The translations under genes and the position numbers were made by a program. The notes below the pieces were generated by a model. That model made no database searches, was not told the origin of the DNA, and saw nothing but the letters and a program-made list of their open reading frames with translations. Shown one piece after another: positions 43,941 to 52,344 of a DNA stretch of 64,000 nucleotides; position 1 is the first letter of the stretch; every line of letters starts with the position of its first letter. Source of the DNA: an uncultured Oxalobacter sp. (GTDB taxonomy: Bacteria; Pseudomonadota; Gammaproteobacteria; Burkholderiales; Burkholderiaceae_D); contig CAJKQK010000001.1 of assembly GCA_905202055.1 (NCBI GenBank), forward strand, positions 61,514 to 125,513. Reading direction: 5' to 3'.

Positions 43941-44924
43941 TTAAAAACCGGATTCAAGCAGGGCGTTATTGACGGCGTCCGTGTCTTTTTTCGATAGTTT
44001 GATGTTGGCCGCTTTCGCGTTTTCAATTGCCTGCGCCGAATTCATGGCACCGGTCAACACGCAGGTTACTCCGGGCCGGTTCAGGGTCCAGGAAAGGACA
44101 AGCTGTGGGATCGACACTTTGTTGGCCTGCGCAACCGGTTTCAGGGATTCAACGAGCTTGTTGGCTTTTTTGATGTTTTCAGGGGTGAATTTCGGATTGC
44201 CACGGCGCGTGTCGTGCCGGTTGAAAACGACGTCGGGCGACATTTTCCCGGTCAGAAGGCCTGCTCCCAGTGGCCGGTAAGCGATCAGGGCTGTATCGTG
44301 TTCGACGCAGTAGGGAATGATGTCTTCCTCGATTTTCCTGTCCAGCATGTTGTAGGGCATCTGGATGGAAACGACAGGGAAAGTGTGTTCCACCTTGTCG
44401 AGCTGTTCCGGTGTCAGGTTGGATACGCCGACGTACCGGACTTTTCCCTGCTCGACCAGTCGCTGGATGCCTTCGAAGGTTTCTTCCATAGGGGTGGTCT
44501 CGTCCGGCCAGTGGAGCTGGTACAGGTCGATGTAATCCATATTCAGCCGCCGAAGGCTGTTTTCGCATTCCTCGACGACACTTTCTTTCGACGCGTAGCG
44601 GTAGATGTCCACTTTTTTGCCGTCGTAATTGATGAACGAGCGGAAGTAGGTACCTTTCTGGTAAATCCAGCGCAGCCCGAATTTGGTCAGGATCTGGATC
44701 TTGTCGCGCGGGAAAGGTTTCAGGGCTTCGCCGATAATGGCTTCCGTTTCGCCAAGGCCGTAAATCGGGGCGGTGTCGAAGGTGGTGATACCCATCTGGT
44801 AACTGGCGCGGATGGCTTCTGTCGCGGCTTTTCTTTCCGATGGGGCCCAGCCACCCGAGGCAAAGGAACCGAGTGCGATAGCGGACAGATTCAGGTCTGT
44901 TCTGGGTATTTTTCTGGTTTCCAT
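43941..44924 (-). CDS. Aldo/keto reductase 2
   Basis: This 327-residue protein is the paralogue of the reductase at 42735-43712. The tetrad is intact: FDTAPIYGLG, ILTKFGL, YQLHWPDE. SCVLTGAMNSAQAIEN is the cofactor-binding segment. ATG 44924 is chosen because AAGGAG lies six bases upstream; the longer open frame begins 23 codons earlier without support. It ends with its own terminator, so the two copies are separately transcribed. Confidence 0.92.
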   Translation of the reverse strand: METRKIPRTDLNLSAIALGSFASGGWAPSERKAATEAIRASYQMGITTFDTAPIYGLGETEAIIGEALKPFPRDKIQILTKFGLRWIYQKGTYFRSFINYDGKKVDIYRYASKESVVEECENSLRRLNMDYIDLYQLHWPDETTPMEETFEGIQRLVEQGKVRYVGVSNLTPEQLDKVEHTFPVVSIQMPYNMLDRKIEEDIIPYCVEHDTALIAYRPLGAGLLTGKMSPDVVFNRHDTRRGNPKFTPENIKKANKLVESLKPVAQANKVSIPQLVLSWTLNRPGVTCVLTGAMNSAQAIENAKAANIKLSKKDTDAVNNALLESGF

Positions 44925-45000
44925 ATAAGGCTCCTTTTCTCTCTGATGGCCGTCCTGGCATGACGCCGGCCGGGGGCCGATTGTTATAGTCACATCAAAT

Positions 45001-46788
45001 TCAGAATGCGTTTTCCCACGGTCTGGACAGCCGGATCGCGCACTGGATCAAACCGACCATACTGTAGGTTTGCGGAAAGTTTCCCCACAAGACCCTGTTT
45101 TCCCGCGATACGTCGGCTGACAGGAGGCCGAGGTGATTGCGCCGGGAGAGGATGTTTTCAAAAGTGGCCCGCGCCTCTCTGGTCTTGCCGAGGGTGGTCA
45201 GGGCCAGAATCCACCAGAAGGTACAGACGAGCAGGGCTGTTTCCGGAATGCCCTCTTTGTCTTCTCCTTCATAACGGAGCAGGAAATCGCCGCGCAAGAG
45301 CTGTTTTTCGATCCGGGCGACCGTTCCGGCAAAGCGGGGGTCGTCCGGTTTCAGGAAATGCAATTCGCCCAACAGCAGCAGGCTGGCGTCGACAGTGTTG
45401 CCATTCCAGGTGGTCGTGAATGTATTCAGGTCGGCATTGAACGCATTGGAGATGACTTCTTCCCGGATCCGTTCGGCATTCGCACGCCACAGGTCTTGCT
45501 TTGCCTTGAGCTTCAGCTCTTTGGCAATGGCCGCCAGCCGGTCGCATGCCGCCCAGCACATGACGCTGGAAAAGGTGTGGACTTCTTCTTCACCATCGCG
45601 ATGCCAGATATCGACGTCGGGCTGGTTGAAACGGGCGACGGCTTCCTCTCCCAGTCGTTCGAGGTCGGCAAAGACATTCCGGTCGGCGGGGCGGTGAAGG
45701 CGCTGGTCAAAGAAAGCCTGCGTACAGGCGAGGATGGCCGAGCCGTAAACGTCGTTTTGCGTTTCCCTGCAAGCGCTGTTACCGATCCGTACGGGTCCCA
45801 TGTCGTTGTACCCGGCAAGGTCGGGCACGATTTTTTCTTCCAGATCGGCGTTCCGGTGAATGCCGTAAACGGGCTGGAACGGACGGCCTTTCGAGTCGGC
45901 GATGATGTTCAGGATATATTGCAGGTAGCGTTCCATCGTGCCGGTCGCGCCGAGGCGGTTCAGGGCACTTACGACGAAATAGGAATCCCGTACCCAGCTG
46001 TAGCGGTAATCGCGATTGTGTTTCGCGGCGGGAGAGCCGGGAACCGACGTCGTGACGGCGGCGATGATCGCACCGGTATCGTAAAAGGTGTTCATGCGCA
46101 GGGTAATGGCTGCCCGGATGATGACGTCCTGCCATTCGAACGGCATGGTGACGTTATGGATCCAGTTTTGCCAGTACCGGACTGTCGCTTCATACCAGGC
46201 GCGTCCGACGTCCTGCGGCGCGGATTCGACGGCCTGATCGGGCCCGAAAATCAGGGTGACACTGTCTTCCAGGAAGAACGCCTTTTCGTCGAGTATGGAG
46301 CTGATGGACGCGTCGGTCGTCACCCGCAGGGTCTGCTCGGAACCCTGATACGAAATATGGTGCGCACCCGGCAAAATCTGTGGCGCTTCGCTGCCGTAGT
46401 TCACGCCCGGCCGGATGCGGATGGTAATGCGGGGACGCCCGGCGACACGCCGGATGATGCGGATGATGGATGACGGGGTGAACAGGCGGTCGTGCATCGG
46501 GAAGCAGGGCGCGAAATCGATGACTTCGATGACGTTATGCGCATTGTCGCCAAAACGCGAAACCAGCACGGCGGAATTGCGTTCGTAATACTGGTCGGCC
46601 TGACGGATTTTTTCGAAACCGATGTCGATGTAACCCATGTCCTTTTCCTTTTTGACCGGGTTCATCAGGTCGCAGCAGACAGGGTCGCTGTCGAAATAGG
46701 GATAACACCACCAGACGATGCGGGCGTTTTTGTCCACCAGTGCGCTGGTGCGTGTATTGCCGATCAGTCCGAGTTCCAGTGTACTCAT
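45001..46788 (-). CDS. Glycoside hydrolase family 15 protein, catalytic glutamates altered
   Basis: This 595-residue protein has the GH15 layout: an N-terminal beta-sandwich (about 1-215) and an alpha/alpha-barrel (about 220-590) with YRYSWVRDSYF, VHTFSSVMCWAACDRL and WGNFPQTYSMVGLI. Related enzymes are glucoamylases and trehalases. In relatives the general acid is the Glu of 'IWE' and the base the Glu of 'SED'; here these read IWH (His396) and SAD (Ala558). It may therefore be inactive or use other residues. It overlaps otsB by four bases, so a role in trehalose metabolism or its control is likely. Confidence 0.88.
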   Translation of the reverse strand: MSTLELGLIGNTRTSALVDKNARIVWWCYPYFDSDPVCCDLMNPVKKEKDMGYIDIGFEKIRQADQYYERNSAVLVSRFGDNAHNVIEVIDFAPCFPMHDRLFTPSSIIRIIRRVAGRPRITIRIRPGVNYGSEAPQILPGAHHISYQGSEQTLRVTTDASISSILDEKAFFLEDSVTLIFGPDQAVESAPQDVGRAWYEATVRYWQNWIHNVTMPFEWQDVIIRAAITLRMNTFYDTGAIIAAVTTSVPGSPAAKHNRDYRYSWVRDSYFVVSALNRLGATGTMERYLQYILNIIADSKGRPFQPVYGIHRNADLEEKIVPDLAGYNDMGPVRIGNSACRETQNDVYGSAILACTQAFFDQRLHRPADRNVFADLERLGEEAVARFNQPDVDIWHRDGEEEVHTFSSVMCWAACDRLAAIAKELKLKAKQDLWRANAERIREEVISNAFNADLNTFTTTWNGNTVDASLLLLGELHFLKPDDPRFAGTVARIEKQLLRGDFLLRYEGEDKEGIPETALLVCTFWWILALTTLGKTREARATFENILSRRNHLGLLSADVSRENRVLWGNFPQTYSMVGLIQCAIRLSRPWENAF

Positions 46789-47603
46789 TGCCCGTTCCTT
46801 TTTTGTGAGGGTGCATCCGCATTGACATTAAAGGCAGAGGTGTTCGCCATGAGGGTTTCGATAATGACGTCCAAAAGCGTCACGATATCTTCCTGGGTTT
46901 CCAGATAAAACTGCGCGCGGCTCGCCTCTTCCTTTTCGACGTGGATAGTCAGGATGTCCGGATTGTCGAGACGGAAAACGTTTTCATCCGTTTCGTCGTC
47001 CCCGGCGAAAAGGGCTGTTTTGCTGCCGGCGATTTTCATCAGTTCGACAAGCGCGTCTCCCTTGTTGGGCGACCCTTTCGGGATCAGGTTGTAAACGCAT
47101 TTTCCGGGCAGGATGCGGGCTGTCGGCGCGACTTTTTCAAAAAGTTTCAACAGCTGTTTTTCCGTTGTCTCATGATCGGCTGCCGCGCGGTAATGCACCG
47201 CCAGCGTATAGCGCTTGTTGTCCAGGGTAATGCCGCGGTCGTATTGCGCCGTGTCGGACAAGGCCGTTTTCAGGGCGTCGTCCCAGCAGTCGACCGACTT
47301 GCGGAAGTGGTCGCTGTCTTTTTCCCGTCCGGGGATACCTTCACTGCCATGATTGGCAACCAGATAGTCGGGTTTGAAGGCCATGCGGGCACGGATGTCG
47401 GCCATGCCGCGGCCGGTCAGGATGGCAACCGGCGTCATGGATTGCAGGCGTACGAGCCGCTGGCGTACCTCATCGGGAAGAACGGCGTTTTCATAGCCCC
47501 GGAAAGGGCAAAGTGTGCCGTCGAAATCGAATGCACAAAGCACACCGGGACGGATAATCCGGTTCAGTTGTGTCCTGCCTTGATCGGAGAAGAGTGGAAT
47601 CAT
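46785..47603 (-). CDS. otsB: Trehalose-6-phosphate phosphatase OtsB
   Basis: This 272-residue HAD-family phosphatase removes phosphate from trehalose-6-phosphate. The nucleophile motif is FDFDGTL (Asp26, Asp28). ILTGR supplies motif II, and FAGDDETDENVF supplies the acidic motif IV. KCVYNLIPKGSPNKGDAL is typical of OtsB. ATG 47603 is preferred because AGGTCAGG lies just upstream; the open frame extends 19 codons further. Its stop overlaps the GH15 start, so the two are cotranslated. otsA, its normal synthase partner, is not in the window. Confidence 0.95.
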   Translation of the reverse strand: MIPLFSDQGRTQLNRIIRPGVLCAFDFDGTLCPFRGYENAVLPDEVRQRLVRLQSMTPVAILTGRGMADIRARMAFKPDYLVANHGSEGIPGREKDSDHFRKSVDCWDDALKTALSDTAQYDRGITLDNKRYTLAVHYRAAADHETTEKQLLKLFEKVAPTARILPGKCVYNLIPKGSPNKGDALVELMKIAGSKTALFAGDDETDENVFRLDNPDILTIHVEKEEASRAQFYLETQEDIVTLLDVIIETLMANTSAFNVNADAPSQKRNGQ

Positions 47604-47876
47604 GATCCTGACCTCTTTCAGATAGAGTGATAATTCAAGTATAACCGAGGTTTTTGCCAAAACAACGCCTGCCAGACTAAAAACGGTGTTTCTCGCTCAT
47701 AAAAATACCACTTTGGAGTTTTTTTGATGGAACGGTTTTGAAAAAAAATAAATCAGGCAAAAATAGTTGCAAATAGCCCTTTCTGTCTCTGTACACGAAC
47801 CTCGAAGAAGCTTAATATTGTAAAAATAACTCCTTTGATTTAATTTGGTTTTTGATCCCCGAAAGCGAGCTGTTTT

Positions 47877-48473
47877 GTGAGATCGTTTCTTCTCTTTTGT
47901 GTGTTGATTTTCCAGGTTCCTTTTGCCCTCGCCTGGCAAGGGGTGGTCGATCAGGTGGTGGATGGCGATTCCCTGAAAGTCCGGCATGAGTCCGGCCGTG
48001 TCTATAACGTTCAGCTCTACGGTGTCAGGACGCCCTGGCTTTCCCAGCCAGGCGGTCCGGAAGCGAAAGAAGCGGCCAGAAAAATTGTCGAAGGCAAGTC
48101 GGTCAACGTGCAGGTCATCAACGTCAATCCGGGCGGCTCGACAGTAGCGGTTGTCGCGATCAACGATCAATACAGTCTTCAGGCATTTCTCGTCGGTTCC
48201 GGCATGGCATGGGTCTACGACGGCCACTGCGACCTGAAAATGTGCGCCCAGTGGAATGCGATGGAACAGCAGGCCAGAACGGCCGGGCGCGGTTTGTGGA
48301 AGGATGACAATCCTGTCGCGCCGTGGAAATGGCATGCGGGAAACAGGAAAACGGCCGCCGCCAAAAAGAAAACGGCTGTAAAACGCAAAAAGCCGGTCAA
48401 ACGCAAGACGGTTCAGAAAAAAGCCGTCGGGAAATCACCGGCGGATATTTCAGTGGATGAACAGATAAAATAA
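47877..48473 (+). CDS. Secreted SNase-like protein with degenerate catalytic site
   Basis: This 198-residue protein starts at GTG 47877 with a signal peptide (about residues 1-19, cut before WQG). A staphylococcal-nuclease-like fold follows: VVDQVVDGDSLKVR, then LYGVRTPWLSQPGGPEAKEAA. In active nucleases 'vRLaGIDaPE' and 'DRYGR' carry Arg35, Asp40, Glu43 and Arg87. The matching residues here are Gln46, Arg51, Trp54 and Ser88, so catalysis as usually understood is lost. A lysine-rich tail (about 155-185) could bind nucleic acid or cell-wall polymer. It has no operon partner. Confidence 0.85.
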   Translation: MRSFLLFCVLIFQVPFALAWQGVVDQVVDGDSLKVRHESGRVYNVQLYGVRTPWLSQPGGPEAKEAARKIVEGKSVNVQVINVNPGGSTVAVVAINDQYSLQAFLVGSGMAWVYDGHCDLKMCAQWNAMEQQARTAGRGLWKDDNPVAPWKWHAGNRKTAAAKKKTAVKRKKPVKRKTVQKKAVGKSPADISVDEQIK

Positions 48474-48501
48474 AAAAAGCCCGTGTTAAACGGGCTTTTT
48501 T
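48472..48501. terminator. Bidirectional terminator between the SNase-like and MFS genes
   Basis: AAAAAAGCCCG and CGGGCTTTTTT pair around TGTTAAA. A-rich and T-rich flanks allow termination from both sides, fitting the convergent genes. Confidence 0.9.
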
Positions 48502-48552
48502 CGTTATGTATTTCCCGGTTTGTCAGGAGACGTTTTTGAACTCCCATCAGGA

Positions 48553-49734
48553 TCAGCCTGGAAAGCTGCTTGTGCGCACATGCCGTATCGGGTATTCGAA
48601 GCGTCGCCAGAAATAAAAGAGCAGGGAAAAACCGAGAAAGGCGAAAAAGCCGGCGGGCAGTGCGGTGTACTGGTAAGCGTAACCGGCCTCGACAGGCAGT
48701 CCCCCGGCCCAGGCTCCCAGCGCATTGCCGAGATTGAAAGCGATCTGGACACTGGCGGCTCCCAGCATTTCGCCCCCTTTGGCGTTACGGATCAGCAGAA
48801 GCTGCTGCGGTGCGGAAACGGTAAAAAGGCAGGTAGTGCAGATGACCATCAGCACGACGGAAGTGATCGGGTTTTGCGCCAGAAAGAAGATGGCGAAAAG
48901 CGCGAGACACATGACTCCCTGCGAGGAAGCGGCGACTTTGCCCGGGCCGTAACGGTCGGTGAGGCGGCCGCCTGCCAGATTCCCGGCAAGCATGCCGAGA
49001 CCGGCCAGCATCATGAGAAGCGTCATCTCCGATGGCTCAAAACCCGAAACTGTCGTCATGAGCGGGTTGATGTAGCTGAGCCAGCAGAATGCGCCACCGT
49101 TGCCCAGTGCGGTGGCAAAGAGGATGAGCCAGGGAACCGGGGTTTTGAGAAAACGGAACTGTCCGGCAAAACCGGTGTCCGGTAATGCCGGTATTGCCGG
49201 TATCCAGCGCCAGAGCAGGTAAACGAGGACGAGGGACCAGAGTGCGATCAGCACGAAGGTGAAGCGCCACGAAAAACTGTGGCTGATGGTCGTGCCAAGG
49301 GGAACACTGAGGACGTTGGCCACGGTCATTCCCGCGACCATGATGGAGATGGCTTGCGCGCCTTTTCCCTTGTCGGCCAGTTTGTCGGCCACGATGGAGC
49401 CGACCCCGAAAAAAGCGCCGTGAGGCAATCCGGATATGAAACGCGTGGCGAGCATGACCCAATAGTCCGGCGCGAGTGCCGTACAGAGATTGCCGATCAG
49501 GACAAGGACGCCAAGTCCCAGCAGAATCCGCTTTAAAGGCTGTGAACGGGCGAATAGTGCCAGCAAGGGCGCACCGACACAGACGCCCAGCGCATAGGCC
49601 GCGATAAAATGCCCGGCTTGCGGGATCGTAATGCCGAGATTGGTCGCCACGTCGGGCAGGATGCCCATCATGACGAATTCGGCAATGCCCAGTGCAAATG
49701 TACCGGCGGCCAGTGCGGTCAGGCTTTTTTTCAT
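48553..49734 (-). CDS. AraJ-like MFS exporter 1
   Basis: This 393-residue protein has 12 predicted membrane segments and belongs to the DHA1 drug/sugar exporter branch of the major facilitator superfamily. The N terminus MKKSLTALAAGTFALGIAEFVMMGILPDVA, the FISGLPHGAFFGVG segment and GGRLTDRYGPGK (loop 8-9 motif) are typical of AraJ/NepI-like exporters. The substrate is unknown. It is a tandem paralogue of the next minus-strand gene, which lies 157 bases upstream. No strong Shine-Dalgarno is seen. Confidence 0.9.
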   Translation of the reverse strand: MKKSLTALAAGTFALGIAEFVMMGILPDVATNLGITIPQAGHFIAAYALGVCVGAPLLALFARSQPLKRILLGLGVLVLIGNLCTALAPDYWVMLATRFISGLPHGAFFGVGSIVADKLADKGKGAQAISIMVAGMTVANVLSVPLGTTISHSFSWRFTFVLIALWSLVLVYLLWRWIPAIPALPDTGFAGQFRFLKTPVPWLILFATALGNGGAFCWLSYINPLMTTVSGFEPSEMTLLMMLAGLGMLAGNLAGGRLTDRYGPGKVAASSQGVMCLALFAIFFLAQNPITSVVLMVICTTCLFTVSAPQQLLLIRNAKGGEMLGAASVQIAFNLGNALGAWAGGLPVEAGYAYQYTALPAGFFAFLGFSLLFYFWRRFEYPIRHVRTSSFPG

Positions 49735-49891
49735 ACTGGTAAAGACGTCGGTTTTTTCCTGAAACGCATTCAGTCAGCTTGTTTGTTATACCTTACCCGG
49801 TTTGTCCGGATAATGTTGAAGGCGCATATTGTAGCGCTATACAGGCAATGTTTGCCGGCTTGTTTTTCATGCCCGGGGACAGGTGGCCGAT

Positions 49892-51079
49892 TCAGGGGGC
49901 CTGTCCGGGTGTTGCCGGTTTTGCCATGCCGGAAACGCCGTATTTTCTGACGAAAACAAAGAGCAGAATGAATCCGGCAAACGCGAAAAAAGTGCCGGTC
50001 AGGGCGGTATAGTTGTAGGGCAGCCCGGCCTTGATCGGCAAGCCACCCATGAAAGCACCCAGCGCATTGCCGAGATTGAAAGCAACCTGCGCGCTGGCGG
50101 CTCCCAGCAGTTCGCCTCCTTTTGAATGCTCGATCAGCAGAACCTGTTCAGGCGTGGACATGGCGAAAAGGCAGGCGGTCAGAAGCACCATCAAAAAAAG
50201 CATCGTGAAGGGGTGACGGGCAAGGAAAAAGACGAGCAGGAGGGCAAACGCGGCGATTCCCTGTGTGGTGGCCGAGACTTTTCCGGGCGTGAACCGGTCG
50301 GAAAGACGTCCGCCGATCAGGTTGCCTGCAAACATGCCCAGTCCGGCGATCATCATCAGGAAAATGACCGTCTGGAACGGAAAGCCCGATACGTGCGTCA
50401 GCAATGGCGTGATGTAACTGTACCAGCAGAAAATCCCGCCGTTGCCCAATATGCTTGCCGCGATGATGAGAAGGGGAGCCGGTTTTTTGAGGAAAGCGAA
50501 TTCACCGGTGAAACCGGTATCCGGTAACGGCTCCATTTTGGGAATCCAGACCCAGATGAGGGCGAAAACCTTGAATCCCCACAAACCGATAAGGAAGAAT
50601 GCCGTTCGCCATGAAAGCCATTCTGTCACAAATGTGCCGAACGGGACCCCGATCAGGGTCGCTACCGTCATACCGGCAATCATGAGAGCCACGGCGCTTG
50701 ACTTGCGTTCGGGCGGAACCAGCCTTTCCGCGACGATTGCGCCTACACCGAAATAGGCGCCGTGCGGCAGACCCGAGATGAAGCGCAAAACAAGGGCTGC
50801 CGTTTCATTCGGGGCAAACGCCAGCGCCAGATTTCCGAATGTATACAGGGCGATCAGGCCGAGCAGGATTTGTTTCAGGGGGCGTTTCCGGGCAAGAATG
50901 ACCATGACCGGTGCACCGATACCGACGCCCAGCGCATAGGCGGAAATGAAATGACCGGCGGACGGGATGGAAATGCCGAGGTCATTGGCGATATTGGGCA
51001 AAATGCCCATCATCACGTATTCTGTCATACCGAACCCGAGTGTTCCGGCAGCCAGCGCGAACAATCCTTTTTTCATCAT
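49892..51079 (-). CDS. AraJ-like MFS exporter 2
   Basis: This 395-residue, 12-segment exporter is homologous along its whole length to the gene at 48553-49734: MKKGLFALAAGTLGFGMTEYVMMGILP, FISGLPHGAYFGVG and GGRLSDRFTPGK match. The start is uncertain among ATG 51100, 51079 and 51076; I took 51079 because the family sequence begins there. The substrate is unknown. Upstream, towards the right, is the old end of CRISPR array 2. Confidence 0.9.
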   Translation of the reverse strand: MMKKGLFALAAGTLGFGMTEYVMMGILPNIANDLGISIPSAGHFISAYALGVGIGAPVMVILARKRPLKQILLGLIALYTFGNLALAFAPNETAALVLRFISGLPHGAYFGVGAIVAERLVPPERKSSAVALMIAGMTVATLIGVPFGTFVTEWLSWRTAFFLIGLWGFKVFALIWVWIPKMEPLPDTGFTGEFAFLKKPAPLLIIAASILGNGGIFCWYSYITPLLTHVSGFPFQTVIFLMMIAGLGMFAGNLIGGRLSDRFTPGKVSATTQGIAAFALLLVFFLARHPFTMLFLMVLLTACLFAMSTPEQVLLIEHSKGGELLGAASAQVAFNLGNALGAFMGGLPIKAGLPYNYTALTGTFFAFAGFILLFVFVRKYGVSGMAKPATPGQAP

Positions 51080-51260
51080 CGGGCCGTAGGTGAAAGACAA
51101 GCGTGAAATGTCGATGGAAAATCATGCCAACGGCGATAAGTATGGCAGACACCCTTCTTGCCGTCGTGACGAATGTCAGAAACCGTTTTTCATCGGGGAA
51201 ATGTCACGCAAAGAATTCAACACGGAACCGTTGATCGGGCCTGTTGGTGTGCCCGGTTTG

Positions 51261-52121
51261 TTTTCATTCCACCTGCACGGTGGATCACACTAAAACAGTT
51301 ACTATTATTAAACTTCTAAACCACCTGCGCGGTGGATCACCTGCTGATCTCGATCATCTGGATTCTTTTTATCTTCTAAACCACCTGCGCGGTGGATCAC
51401 TATACACAGATTGAATTTTAAAAGAAGAACGCCTTCTAAACCACCTACACGGTGGATCACGTCATATTCGTTGCTTTGTTCGTTCAGGTTGTCTTCTAAA
51501 CCACCTACACGGTGGATCACGAAAGGCGGCTGTGGTTGGCGGGTGAATGCCTCTTCTAAACCACCTACACGGTGGATCACAAGCAGCCAGGAAGATGACC
51601 AGGCCATGTTCCGCTTCTAAACCACCTACACGATGGATCACTTTCTATTCGTGATAATGCAGCTCAGTCGTTTCTTCTAAACCACCTACACGATGGATCA
51701 CAAAGGTCGATCTTCTCGTAATTTTCGAAGCAACTTCTAAACCACCTACACGATGGATCACAAAAGGTTTTGTGCGAACTGCGGCCAGCGGCTCTTCTAA
51801 ACCACCTACACGATGGATCACGTTCCGCTCGATCGCATCCTGCACCTCTGGCGCTTCTAAACCACCTACACGATGGATCACACTAGAAGCACTGAACCTA
51901 CAATTACCTCTAACTTCTAAACCACCTACACGATGGATCACGGGTGGGGTGACTCTGTGGGTGACTCTGTGTTCTTCTAAACCACCTACACGATGGATCA
52001 CAATAACTTACAGCGCCTCATTTCTTGGGTTCACTTCTAAACCACCTACACGATGGATCACTTATGGTGCTTTTTGCCGCCGATTGTCCAATACTTCTAA
52101 ACCACCTACACGATGGATCAC
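51261..52121 (-). CRISPR. CRISPR array 2, type I-F, 14 repeats plus one degenerate
   Basis: Repeats of 28 bases start at 51313 and recur every 60 bases to 51553, then from 51614 every 60 bases to 52094. Spacers are 32 bases, except one of 33 at 51581-51613. A decayed repeat at 51261-51288, followed by a shortened 24-base gap, marks the old end. Three repeat versions occur in order: core CCTGCGCGGTGG (two oldest), CCTACACGGTGG (three, as in array 1) and CCTACACGATGG (nine newest). Transcription is leftwards, and the leader is to the right. No cas genes flank it, so it depends on the locus at 1-6.2 kb or others. Confidence 0.98.
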
Positions 52122-52256
52122 CAGAGCGTTTTCAGTATAACTCATTGTTTATGGTTATTTTTCCCGTTTTTTCCTTCCTGAACCTTCGTTTTTTATGGGT
52201 ATTGCCAGGCTGCTGATTTATAAGGATTTTATTTTTTCAAAAAAATCGAAGGTCAA
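52122..52256 (-). promoter_or_regulatory. Leader of CRISPR array 2
   Basis: This AT-rich stretch abuts the newest repeat. ACCTTCG at 52182-52188 and CGAAGGT at 52247-52253 form the same inverted repeat as in leader 1, with the same 72-base outer span and 60-61 bases between the last repeat and the first arm. ATAACT and TTGTTTAT nearer the array are also shared. Confidence 0.8.
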
Positions 52257-52344
52257 ATGGATGTGTCCTGATGCCGCAAGCGGGAGGGGCTTCACAGGTA
52301 AAAACGGATGTGTCTGAAACGATGTCTTGTCTTTGAAGTTCGCT

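Noticed and set aside
51308..52216. Open frames with repeated VIHRVGGLE or SKPPTRWIT in array 2
   Set aside because: Same cause: translated CRISPR repeats and spacers.
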